This document shows positions 5,520 to 14,261 of a stretch of 14,525 bases of DNA, one piece after another. Within the stretch, counting starts at the first letter, position 1, and the number at the start of each line of letters is the position of its first letter. The translations under genes were made by a program, and so were the position numbers. The notes under the pieces are model-generated. The model made no database searches and was not told the DNA's origin. It saw nothing but the letters and a program-made list of their open reading frames with translations. Source of the stretch: Longimonas sp046498435 (GTDB lineage: Bacteria; Bacteroidota; Rhodothermia; Rhodothermales; Salinibacteraceae); NCBI RefSeq assembly GCF_046498435.1, contig NZ_JAWOAR010000057.1, positions 1 through 14,525 of the forward strand, given 5' to 3'.

Positions 5520-8500
5520 ATGCCCACGCTGCTCAGCGGTGACATCGTTACAAACGGTCACCTGGAAGACCCGCCCGACCGCGAATCCTTTGCTCGAATC
5601 CCAACGGTTTGGGATTATCCCGACTTTCTGGATATCCAGCTCAAGTCGTTCCATGACTTTGTACAAGACGACGTTCCCCCCGAAGATCGAGAGGACGACG
5701 AAGGGCTGCAAGAGGTGTTCAACGAGCACTTCCCCATTCAAGACAGCCGTGAGCGCTACACGCTTGAGTTTGTAAACTACGGGCTCGATGCGCCGAAGCA
5801 TACCATTGAGGAATGCATTGCGCAGGGGCTCACGTATTCGGTGCCCTTGAAGGCCACACTGCGCCTCTCCAGCAAAGAAGAAGACGGCGACGATGAAGCC
5901 ATCGAAGCCATTGAACAAGAAGTGTACCTTGGTACGCTTCCGTTTATGACTGCTCGTGGTACGTTTATTGTGAACGGGGCCGAACGCGTTATTGTCGCCC
6001 AGCTTCACCGGAGTCCGGGGCTGTTTTTCGGAACCGATACCCACTCGAACGGCACACAGCTATTCTCTGCTCGCGTCATTCCGTTCCGAGGCTCCTGGAT
6101 GGAGTTTGCGACTGACATCCGAAACGTGCTGTGGGCCTACATCGATCGGAAAAAGAAAGTACCCGTTACCACGCTGCTTCGTGCGCTCGGCATCTCGTCG
6201 GACGATGAGATCATCAACCTGTTCGACCTGGCTGATACGGTCGAAGTCGATAGTCAAGAGGCGTTCAACGAGTATGTAGACCGCGAGCTTGCAACGTCGG
6301 TCATCGTGGAGCGCAAGGTTGAAATCGTCGATGAAGACACCGGCGAAGTGGTCGAGGAAGAGATCGAGCGCGAGGTCATCCTGCCTGCCGAACATGTGCT
6401 GGAGGAAGAAGACTGGGAGACGATCAGCGAGTATGACATCGAGCGCATGTATCTTGTGCGCGAAGACCGCGAGGAAGACGAGCTCGACATGAGCACGCTC
6501 GTGGAAACGCTCAAGAAAGATGCGACGCACAACGAAGAGGAAGCTCTCCGCGAAATCTACCGCCAACTGCGCGGTTCGGAAGCGCCCGATCTCGAATCCG
6601 CCCGAAACGCCCTGGAGCGGCTCTTCTTCTCGGATAAGCGCTACGACCTCGGCGATGTGGGCCGCCACCGCATCAACAGCCGCTTGCAGATCGACGTGGA
6701 CCCGGATACCACGGTCCTCACGCGCGACGATGTGGTCGGCATTGTGCAAGAGCTCATCAAGCTGAAAAATGGGCAGGTCACGCCCGACGACATTGACCAC
6801 CTCAGCAACCGTCGTGTGAAAACGGTGGGCGAGCAGTTGGGCTCCCAGTTCTCGCTGGGCCTGGCACGCATGTCGCGCACCATCAAGGAGCGCATGAATC
6901 TGCGGGATGCCGACAAGTTTACCCCGCAAGACCTGGTGAATGCGCGGACCATTTCGAGCGTGATTAACACGTTCTTTGGGACGAACCAGCTCAGCCAGTT
7001 CATGGATCAGACGAATCCGCTGGCCGAACTCACAAACAAGCGCCGCCTCTCCGCACTGGGTCCGGGTGGGCTGACACGCGAACGGGCCGGGTTCGAGGTG
7101 CGCGATGTGCATTACACCCACTACGGGCGCCTCTGCCCCATTGAAACCCCCGAGGGGCCGAACATCGGGCTGATTTCATCGCTTTGTGTGCACGGCGTCA
7201 TTAACGAGTTCGGCTTCATCGAAACGCCGTACCGGGTGGTGAAAGACGGCATTGTAACAGAAGAAGTCGAGTATCTGGCGGCTGACCAGGAAGATCGTCA
7301 CGTCATTGCGCAGGCCAACGCGCCGATCGACGAAGACGGCAACTTCCAGACCGACCAAGTCACGTGTCGGCATCAGGGTGATTTCCCCATCGTACCGCCC
7401 GAAGAGGTGGAATACATGGACGTAGCCCCGAACCAGATTGTGTCGCCATCGGCCAGTCTTGTGCCGTTCCTTTCGCACGATGACGCCAACCGCGCGCTCA
7501 TGGGCTCAAACATGCAGCGCCAGGGTGTGCCTCTGCTGCGTAGCGACTCGCCTATCGTAGGCACTGGTCTTGAAGGCCGTGCTGCGAAAGACTCGCGTGC
7601 AGTCATTGTGGCCGAAGGCAAAGGCGAAGTTGAGTATGTGGATGCCGAGCGCATCGTTGTCCGCTACGAAGAAGACGCTGCCAAAGACGATCTTACCTTT
7701 GGAGATCCGGTGCGCGAGTACAAGCTCGTGAAGTTCCGCCGCACCAACCAGGACACCTGCATGAATCAGAAACCGATTGTGCAGGTCGGCGACAAGGTAG
7801 AAGAAGGCACCGTGATGACCGAAGGCTTCGCCACAGAAAAAGGCGAGTTGGCCCTCGGGAAGAACGTGCTCTGTGCGTTTATGCCGTGGCATGGCTACAA
7901 CTTTGAGGATGCCATTGTCATCAGCGAGCGCCTCGTGGCCGACGACGTGTACACCTCGGTGCATATCGAGGAGTTTGAGCACGAAGTGCGCGACACGAAG
8001 CGCGGCGAAGAGGAACTGACACGCGAGATTCCGAACGTCTCGGAGGAAGCCACGAAAGATCTCGACGAACGCGGCATCATTCGCGTTGGGGCCGAGGTCA
8101 ATCCCGGCGACATCATTGTCGGCAAGATTACGCCGAAGGGTGAAACCGACCCTACGCCCGAAGAGAAACTGCTGCGCGCCATCTTTGGCGATAAGGCGGG
8201 CGATGTGAAAGACGCCTCGCTGAAGGCCAAGCCGGGTATGGACGGCGTCGTAATTGATACGAAGCTGTTCAGCCGCCGTCAGCTTGACCCTGCATCCAAG
8301 AAGATGGAGGAGAAGCGCCTCGAAGCCATCGAGGAGACGCACATGCGCGAGGTCGCCGACCTTGACAAGCGGTTCTGGGACAAGTTCTTCAACCTGGTCG
8401 GAGGCGAAACTTCGGGCGGTATCAAAGACCGCGATGGCAACGATATTCTGCCCGAAGGCGCCGAGCTTACGCGCACAGCCCTCGATAGCGCAGAGCCGCA

Positions 8501-9383
8501 AGACCTGAGCACGAAGGCGCAGTTTACCACTGACGACGACCTCAACAAGAAGGTGGCTACGCTCCTGCGTAACTACAAGGTGCGCCGCCGTGAGATCGAC
8601 GGTAAAGAGAAGCGCGAGAAGCACCAGGTCGAGATGGGCGACGAGCTGCCCGCCGGCATTGTGCAGATGGCGAAAGTCTACGTGGCACGCAAGCGCAAGA
8701 TCTCGGTTGGCGATAAGATGGCCGGGCGCCACGGCAACAAGGGCGTCATTGCCAAAGTGGTACCGGTAGAAGACATGCCGCATCTGGAAGACGGCACGCC
8801 GGTCGATATTGTGCTGAATCCGCTGGGCGTACCGTCGCGGATGAACCTCGGCCAGATTTACGAGACGCTGCTTGGCTGGGCGGGCGACAAGCTCGGCAAG
8901 AAGTTTGCCACACCGATCTTCGACGGAGCCACGATGGATGACATCGCCGGCAAGCTCGAAGAAGCGGGCCTCCCCCGCGATGGCAAAGCACAGCTCATTG
9001 ACGGCCAAACGGGCGAACCCTTCGACGAGAAGACAACCGTTGGCCAGATCTACATGATGAAGCTGAGCCACCTGATCGATGACAAGATGCACGCGCGCTC
9101 CATTGGGCCATACAGCCTGATTACACAACAGCCGCTGGGCGGGAAAGCACAGTTTGGCGGCCAGCGCTTGGGCGAGATGGAGGTGTGGGCGCTCTACGCC
9201 TACGGCGCCTCGCACACGCTGCAAGAAATGCTGACGTACAAGTCGGACGATGTGCAGGGTCGCTCGCGTGCCTACGAGTCGATCGTGAAAGGCAAAAACA
9301 TGCCGTCTCCCAGCGTACCGGAAAGCTTCAACGTGCTGGTCCGCGAGCTTCAGGGCCTGGGGCTGGAGGTCAATCTCGACTAA
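5520..9383 (+). CDS. rpoB: DNA-directed RNA polymerase subunit β
   Basis: RpoB is one of the two large catalytic subunits of RNA polymerase. The product is 1287 aa, complete and near the usual Bacteroidota-like length. The RGTFIVNGAERVIVAQLHRSPG block is at 146-167. The rifampicin pocket cluster LSQFMDQTNPLAELTNKRRLSAL is at 491-513, followed by RLCPIETPEGPNIGLI. A charged helical insertion in the flap region spans about 915-1040, at the place of the E. coli SI2 insert. The active-site block GDKMAGRHGNKG is at 1064-1075, and the C-terminus has GGKAQFGGQRLGEMEVWALYAYGA. Asn506 (AAC, 7035-7037) stands where E. coli has His526, a rifampicin contact. Residues about 255-335 are extremely acidic. 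It has its own AAGGAG site, and rpoC follows after 136 bases. Confidence 0.99.
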   Translation: MPTLLSGDIVTNGHLEDPPDRESFARIPTVWDYPDFLDIQLKSFHDFVQDDVPPEDREDDEGLQEVFNEHFPIQDSRERYTLEFVNYGLDAPKHTIEECIAQGLTYSVPLKATLRLSSKEEDGDDEAIEAIEQEVYLGTLPFMTARGTFIVNGAERVIVAQLHRSPGLFFGTDTHSNGTQLFSARVIPFRGSWMEFATDIRNVLWAYIDRKKKVPVTTLLRALGISSDDEIINLFDLADTVEVDSQEAFNEYVDRELATSVIVERKVEIVDEDTGEVVEEEIEREVILPAEHVLEEEDWETISEYDIERMYLVREDREEDELDMSTLVETLKKDATHNEEEALREIYRQLRGSEAPDLESARNALERLFFSDKRYDLGDVGRHRINSRLQIDVDPDTTVLTRDDVVGIVQELIKLKNGQVTPDDIDHLSNRRVKTVGEQLGSQFSLGLARMSRTIKERMNLRDADKFTPQDLVNARTISSVINTFFGTNQLSQFMDQTNPLAELTNKRRLSALGPGGLTRERAGFEVRDVHYTHYGRLCPIETPEGPNIGLISSLCVHGVINEFGFIETPYRVVKDGIVTEEVEYLAADQEDRHVIAQANAPIDEDGNFQTDQVTCRHQGDFPIVPPEEVEYMDVAPNQIVSPSASLVPFLSHDDANRALMGSNMQRQGVPLLRSDSPIVGTGLEGRAAKDSRAVIVAEGKGEVEYVDAERIVVRYEEDAAKDDLTFGDPVREYKLVKFRRTNQDTCMNQKPIVQVGDKVEEGTVMTEGFATEKGELALGKNVLCAFMPWHGYNFEDAIVISERLVADDVYTSVHIEEFEHEVRDTKRGEEELTREIPNVSEEATKDLDERGIIRVGAEVNPGDIIVGKITPKGETDPTPEEKLLRAIFGDKAGDVKDASLKAKPGMDGVVIDTKLFSRRQLDPASKKMEEKRLEAIEETHMREVADLDKRFWDKFFNLVGGETSGGIKDRDGNDILPEGAELTRTALDSAEPQDLSTKAQFTTDDDLNKKVATLLRNYKVRRREIDGKEKREKHQVEMGDELPAGIVQMAKVYVARKRKISVGDKMAGRHGNKGVIAKVVPVEDMPHLEDGTPVDIVLNPLGVPSRMNLGQIYETLLGWAGDKLGKKFATPIFDGATMDDIAGKLEEAGLPRDGKAQLIDGQTGEPFDEKTTVGQIYMMKLSHLIDDKMHARSIGPYSLITQQPLGGKAQFGGQRLGEMEVWALYAYGASHTLQEMLTYKSDDVQGRSRAYESIVKGKNMPSPSVPESFNVLVRELQGLGLEVNLD

Positions 9384-9385
9384 GG

Positions 9386-9490
9386 GCTCGGCTACACGTT
9401 TCAACAGCATACGCACCTGAGCGCTCACGGGGCTGCACCGGGGGCGCGGGTGCCCAGGCATTCCGTGCCGAGCGGTTGCACGGGCCGCTC
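9386..9490 (+). other. Structured rpoB–rpoC spacer
   Basis: The 136-base spacer is GC-rich and can fold in competing ways. GCTCGGC (9386-9392) can pair with GCCGAGC (9467-9473) to close the whole spacer. Alternatively GAGCGG (9470-9475) can pair locally with CCGCTC (9485-9490). A smaller GCACC/GGTGC hairpin (9435-9453) lies inside. No T-run is present, so it is not a terminator. No coding frame is credible here. Confidence 0.4.
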
Positions 9491-9519
9491 TCTGCCACTC
9501 TCAAATAGCATACTGCTAC

Positions 9520-12500
9520 ATGCCTTACGGAAACTCAACAGACATCGAAAAGGACTTCGATAAGATCTCGATCAACCTGTCGTCTCCAGAAGACATTCTG
9601 GAGCGCTCGTACGGCGAGGTCTTGAAACCGGAAACCATCAACTACCGGTCGTTCAAACCGGAAATGGGCGGGCTCTTCTGCGAGAAGATCTTTGGCCCGG
9701 TCAAAGATTATGAGTGCCACTGCGGCAAGTACAAGCGCATCCGCTACAAGGGCATTATCTGCGACCGCTGTGGCGTGGAGGTGACCCGCAAAGCAGTGCG
9801 CCGCGAGCGCATGGGCCACATCAAGCTCAGCGTGCCCGTCGTGCACATCTGGTACTTCAAGACCCTGCCCAACAAGATCGGCCACTTGCTGGGTCTCAAG
9901 TCAAAGGACCTGGAGAAGGTCACCTATTACGAGCAATACATCGTCATCCAGCCCGGTACGGCGAAGCGGCTGGGGGTAGAGCAGAATCAGCTGCTTACGG
10001 AAGAGGAGTACTTCAACATCCTCTATCAGATTCGGGAAGACAACAACCGTCTGCCCGACGACGACCCCGAGAAGTTCATCGCGATGATCGGCGGCGAGGC
10101 GGTCGAAACCATGCTTAAGCGTCTGGAGCTGGATAAGCTGGCCCAGGAACTGCGCTATCAGGTGAAAACCGAAACCAGCCAGCAGCGCAAAGCCAAAGCG
10201 CTGAAGCGCCTAAACGTGGTGCAAGGCTTTATCGACGCCAACAAGCGCACCGAAAACCGTCCCGAGTGGATGGTGATGCGCGTCATTCCGGTCATTCCGC
10301 CGGAACTGCGCCCGCTGGTGCCCCTCGATGGCGGACGCTTTGCCACGTCGGACTTGAACGATCTGTACCGGCGCGTAATCATCCGCAACAACCGCCTGAA
10401 GCGCCTTATCGACATCAAGGCGCCCGAGGTTATCTTGCGGAATGAGAAGCGCATGCTGCAAGAGGCCGTCGATTCACTCTTCGACAACAGCCGTAAATCC
10501 AACTCGGTGCGCGGCTCCTCGAATCGCCCGCTGAAAAGCCTCAGCGACATGCTGAAAGGCAAGCAGGGGCGCTTCCGTCAGAACCTGCTTGGCAAGCGCG
10601 TTGACTACTCGGGCCGTTCCGTGATTGTGATTGGCCCCGACCTGGAACTGCATCAGTGCGGCATCCCGAAAGAGATGGCCGTGGAGCTCTTCAAGCCATT
10701 CATCATTCGCCGCCTTATTGAGCGGGGCATTGTGAAGACGGTCAAGAGCGCCAAGAAGTATGTCGAGAAACGCACCGCCGCGGTATGGGACATCCTGGAG
10801 AAGGTGATTCAGGGGCGTCCGGTGCTGCTGAACCGTGCTCCCACGCTGCACCGCCTTGGCATCCAGGCCTTCCAGCCGGTGCTTACCGAGGGCAAGGCCA
10901 TCCAGCTGCACCCGCTGGTCTGTACTGCGTACAACGCCGACTTTGACGGCGACCAGATGGCTGTGCACGTGCCGCTTTCGCACGAGGCGTGCCTCGAAAG
11001 CATGATCTTGATGCTGTCGAGCCACAACATCTTGAGCCCGGCCAACGGATCGCCGCTCACGGTGCCCACGCAGGACATGATCCTGGGCCTCTACTACATG
11101 ACGAAGGCCAAAAACGGCGAGAAGGGCGAAGGCCGTCGCTTTGCCTCGGTTGATGAAGTGCGCCAGGCCTACGATCAGGGCATTGTAGCCACGCACGCTA
11201 AGATCGAGTTGCGCGACCCCGACGACCCGAGCACCATTCTCGAAACGACGGTTGGCCGCACGCTCTTCAACGAGATTGTGCCCGAAGGCGTCCCGTTTGT
11301 GAACGAGGTGCTCACCAAGAAAAACATGCGCCCGATCATTGCACGCATCCTGAAAACGGTTGGATTCAAAGAAACCGCCGGGTTCCTGGATGCGATGAAG
11401 CGCATGGGATACGGACGCTCTACCACGTCCGGCATTACATTCTCGCTGGCCGACATTGTGGTCCCCGACAAGAAGGAAGAACTCGTCGAAGAAGCCAATG
11501 CCGAGGTCGATAAGATCCAGGCAAACTACGAGATGGGCTTCACGACCGACAACGAGCGCTACAACCAGGTCATTGACATCTGGACGCAGACCAACAATCA
11601 GGTGTCGGAGGTGCTCTTCGAAACGCTGAAGAAGCACCGAGAAGGCTTCAACGCCATCTACATGATGGCCGATTCTGGTGCACGTGGCTCGAAAGAACAG
11701 ATTCGTCAGCTTGGCGGAATGCGTGGCCTGATGGCGAAGCCGCAGAAGAATGTTGGCGAAGGCGGCGGCGAGATTATCGAGAACCCAATTCTCTCCAACT
11801 TTAAGGAGGGCCTGTCGGTGCTGGAGTACTTCATCAGTACGCACGGCGCGCGTAAGGGACTGGCTGATACGGCGCTGAAGACCGCCGATGCCGGCTATCT
11901 GACACGTCGCCTGGTCGATGTCTCGCAAGATGTCACAATCAACGAGCACGACTGTGGCACGCTGCGCGGCATTACAATCTCGGCACTGACCGACAATGAG
12001 GAAGTCGTTGTGCCGCTTAGCAAGCGCATTCTGGGCCGTGTTACGGTGCACGATGTGTACGACCCACAGACCGACGAACTCATTGTGGGAGCCAACGAAC
12101 TCATTGACGAAGAGGCTGCGCAGCACCTTGCCGAAACCTCGATTGAGGAAATCGAAATTCGGTCGGTGCTAACGTGCGAGTCGGAGCGCGGTGTATGTAC
12201 GCTGTGCTACGGACGCAACCTGGGCACGAACCGTATGGTTGAGGTGGGCGAATCGGTGGGCGTCGTAGCGGCGCAGTCGATTGGCGAGCCTGGCACGCAG
12301 CTTACGCTTCGCACCTTCCACATTGGGGGGGCCGCCAGCGCAGTGGCATCCGAAAGCACGATGCAGACGAAGTCAGCGGGTACGCTCGCCTTCCACAACC
12401 TGCGTACGGTAACGTTCGACAAGGGCGAAGGGCCCAAAGAAATTGTGCTTACCCGCCAGGGCGAAATCGCGGTGCTCGACGAGGAAGGGCGCGAACTGAA

Positions 12501-13824
12501 CAGCCAGGTGGTGCCATACGGCGCCGAACTGCTGGTCGAAGAGGGCGATACCGTTGACAAAGGCGATGTGCTGGCGTCGTGGGATCCCTACAACAGCGTC
12601 ATCCTCTCGGAGGTCGATGGCGAGGTGCTCTATGAAGACATGATCGAGGGCACTACCTATCGCGAAGAAACCGACGAGCAAACCGGCCACAAAGAGAAGG
12701 TCATCACCGAAAGCCGCAAGCGCACGTTGACGCCATCTGTGCATGTTCGCGTGGATGAAGACGACGAACGCGAATACAACATGCCCACGCAAGCGCGCAT
12801 CCAGGTGGATGAAGGCGAGACGATCCAGGCTGGAGAGGTGCTGGCTAAGATTCCGCGTCAAACCGTAAAGCAGAGCGACATTACGGGGGGGCTGCCGCGT
12901 GTAACCGAGCTGTTCGAGGCGCGCACGCCTTCGGACCCGGCTGCCGTAAGCGAGATCGACGGCATCGTCAGCTTCGGCGATCGTAAGCGCGGCAAGCAGG
13001 AGGTCATCGTCTCCAGCCGCGACGACGATATGACGAAGACTTACATGGTCTCGCTTTCGAAGCACATGCTGGTGCATGAAAACGACTTCGTACAGGCGGG
13101 CGATCAGCTCTGCGACGGCACCGTTGCCCCGCACGACATCCTCAAAATCAAGGGGCCCCGTGCGGTGCAAGAGTACCTGCTGAACGAGATTCAGGAGGTC
13201 TACCGCCTGCAGGGCGTCGAGATCGACGACAAGCACATTGAGGTCGTCGTACGCCAGATGATGAAGCGCGTCAGCATCGTGGAAACGGGCGATACCCACT
13301 TCCTCGAAGAAGATGTGGTCGATCGCCACAAGATGGCGCGTGTCAACGACGACCTGCACGACAAGTTTGTCGTGACGGATCCGAGCAGCGCCGATGGCGT
13401 CAAGATCGGCGAAGTCGTAAGCCGCCGCCGTCTGCGCGAACTGAACTCGCAGCTCAAGCGCAACGACGAGCCCGAGATTCAGGTGCGCGAAGCGCGCCCG
13501 GCAGTTGGACGTCCGGTGCTCCTTGGCATCACCAAGGCGGCACTGGCCACCGACTCGTTCATCTCGGCAGCGTCGTTCCAGGAGACGACCAAGGTGCTCA
13601 CCAACTCGGCCATCCGTGCCGAAGAGGATCCGCTGCACGGCCTGAAAGAAAACGTCGTGGTGGGGCATCCCATTCCGGCCGGAACTGGCCAGCACGAGTA
13701 CCGCGACATCGTGGTCGGCTCGAAGTCGGAGCTCGAAGAGCTTCAGGCAGCCATTGGCGGCAACGGAGCCGCGGGCGATGGCGCGCCCTCGAAAGAAGAG
13801 CTGGAGTCGTCGGTGAAGCAGTAA
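9520..13824 (+). CDS. rpoC: DNA-directed RNA polymerase subunit β'
   Basis: RpoC is the catalytic clamp subunit that holds the active-site Mg. The product is 1434 aa and complete. The N-terminal zinc ribbon uses C66, C68, C81 and C84. The Mg-binding signature YNADFDGDQM places D474, D476 and D478. The second zinc site uses C812, C886, C893 and C896. The trigger loop region starts at GESVGVVAAQSIGEPGTQLTLRTFHIGGA (910-938) and resumes near DITGGLPRVTELFEAR (from 1120). The roughly 175 residues between are an acidic β-rich insertion at the position of the E. coli SI3 domain. The C-terminus is a short Gly/Ala/Glu tail. No Shine-Dalgarno sequence is seen before the ATG. It ends the unit, with a terminator 24 bases after the stop. 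Confidence 0.99.
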   Translation: MPYGNSTDIEKDFDKISINLSSPEDILERSYGEVLKPETINYRSFKPEMGGLFCEKIFGPVKDYECHCGKYKRIRYKGIICDRCGVEVTRKAVRRERMGHIKLSVPVVHIWYFKTLPNKIGHLLGLKSKDLEKVTYYEQYIVIQPGTAKRLGVEQNQLLTEEEYFNILYQIREDNNRLPDDDPEKFIAMIGGEAVETMLKRLELDKLAQELRYQVKTETSQQRKAKALKRLNVVQGFIDANKRTENRPEWMVMRVIPVIPPELRPLVPLDGGRFATSDLNDLYRRVIIRNNRLKRLIDIKAPEVILRNEKRMLQEAVDSLFDNSRKSNSVRGSSNRPLKSLSDMLKGKQGRFRQNLLGKRVDYSGRSVIVIGPDLELHQCGIPKEMAVELFKPFIIRRLIERGIVKTVKSAKKYVEKRTAAVWDILEKVIQGRPVLLNRAPTLHRLGIQAFQPVLTEGKAIQLHPLVCTAYNADFDGDQMAVHVPLSHEACLESMILMLSSHNILSPANGSPLTVPTQDMILGLYYMTKAKNGEKGEGRRFASVDEVRQAYDQGIVATHAKIELRDPDDPSTILETTVGRTLFNEIVPEGVPFVNEVLTKKNMRPIIARILKTVGFKETAGFLDAMKRMGYGRSTTSGITFSLADIVVPDKKEELVEEANAEVDKIQANYEMGFTTDNERYNQVIDIWTQTNNQVSEVLFETLKKHREGFNAIYMMADSGARGSKEQIRQLGGMRGLMAKPQKNVGEGGGEIIENPILSNFKEGLSVLEYFISTHGARKGLADTALKTADAGYLTRRLVDVSQDVTINEHDCGTLRGITISALTDNEEVVVPLSKRILGRVTVHDVYDPQTDELIVGANELIDEEAAQHLAETSIEEIEIRSVLTCESERGVCTLCYGRNLGTNRMVEVGESVGVVAAQSIGEPGTQLTLRTFHIGGAASAVASESTMQTKSAGTLAFHNLRTVTFDKGEGPKEIVLTRQGEIAVLDEEGRELNSQVVPYGAELLVEEGDTVDKGDVLASWDPYNSVILSEVDGEVLYEDMIEGTTYREETDEQTGHKEKVITESRKRTLTPSVHVRVDEDDEREYNMPTQARIQVDEGETIQAGEVLAKIPRQTVKQSDITGGLPRVTELFEARTPSDPAAVSEIDGIVSFGDRKRGKQEVIVSSRDDDMTKTYMVSLSKHMLVHENDFVQAGDQLCDGTVAPHDILKIKGPRAVQEYLLNEIQEVYRLQGVEIDDKHIEVVVRQMMKRVSIVETGDTHFLEEDVVDRHKMARVNDDLHDKFVVTDPSSADGVKIGEVVSRRRLRELNSQLKRNDEPEIQVREARPAVGRPVLLGITKAALATDSFISAASFQETTKVLTNSAIRAEEDPLHGLKENVVVGHPIPAGTGQHEYRDIVVGSKSELEELQAAIGGNGAAGDGAPSKEELESSVKQ

Positions 13825-13848
13825 CCAACTGCCTCCCACACCTAAACT

Positions 13849-13886
13849 GCGCCCTGCAGCCTCTGTGGCGGCAGGGCGCTTTTTTT
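13849..13886 (+). terminator. Intrinsic terminator after rpoC
   Basis: GCGCCCTGC (13849-13857) pairs perfectly with GCAGGGCGC (13871-13879). After one A·G mismatch, GCC/GGC extends the stem (13859-13861 with 13867-13869) around the loop TCTGT. Seven T follow directly (13880-13886). This is the strongest terminator in the window and closes the rpoBC transcript. Confidence 0.93.
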
Positions 13887-13991
13887 GTTTCTCCGTACGA
13901 CCGCGCCCGGAGACGTTCGTATCTAAGGATGCGTTGTGCTATACATCTGATCGCTGTTGAACATACAGAAATGCTTGTTTATGCCCTCACA

Positions 13992-14201
13992 CCGTCATCC
14001 CAGACGGAGCGGAGCGACGATCTGGGATCCATGCCCCAATGGAGAGATGCGTTAGCAGAGTGCGTTCGCCCTCAAACGGCGAATGGATTACTTCGTGCGT
14101 ACCACAGGCATGACCTTCGGCCCTCGCTTCGCTCGGCTCCGGATCAGCGGCGCCAGGGGCGCCTTGCCTGTCCTGAACTCGATTCAGGATCTGGATGACG
14201 G
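13992..14201. repeat. About 210-bp intergenic palindromic repeat (GTCATCC type)
   Basis: The outer ends are inverted: CCGTCATCC (13992-14000) and GGATGACGG (14193-14201). Nested inside are ATCCCAGA/TCTGGGAT (13997-14004 with 14021-14028), ACAGGCA/TGCCTGT (14104-14110 with 14165-14171), a doubled GGCGCC (14149-14163), and a perfect TCCTGAA/TTCAGGA hairpin with a five-base loop (14171-14189). The core GTCATCC…GATCTGGGATCC wording resembles widespread intergenic palindromic repeats of many bacteria. An 89-codon open frame through it (13929-14198) looks like translated repeat, not a gene. Nothing else is recognised in 13887-13991. Confidence 0.6.
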
Positions 14202-14261
14202 GCGTTGGGGGGCTGTGCGACTTCTGAACCTATAGCACAACCCGTTCTAAGGGTATGCCTA

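Noticed and set aside
7506..9461. 651-codon open frame antisense to rpoB
   Set aside because: It lies opposite conserved rpoB coding sequence, resembles no known family, and follows from codon bias leaving the antisense frame free of stops.
10474..12126. 550-codon open frame antisense to rpoC (and another at 12373-13839)
   Set aside because: Same reasoning: shadows of a strongly conserved gene, low-complexity composition, no recognisable domain.
13929..14198. 89-codon frame after rpoC
   Set aside because: It runs straight through the nested inverted repeats; the product is translated repeat.
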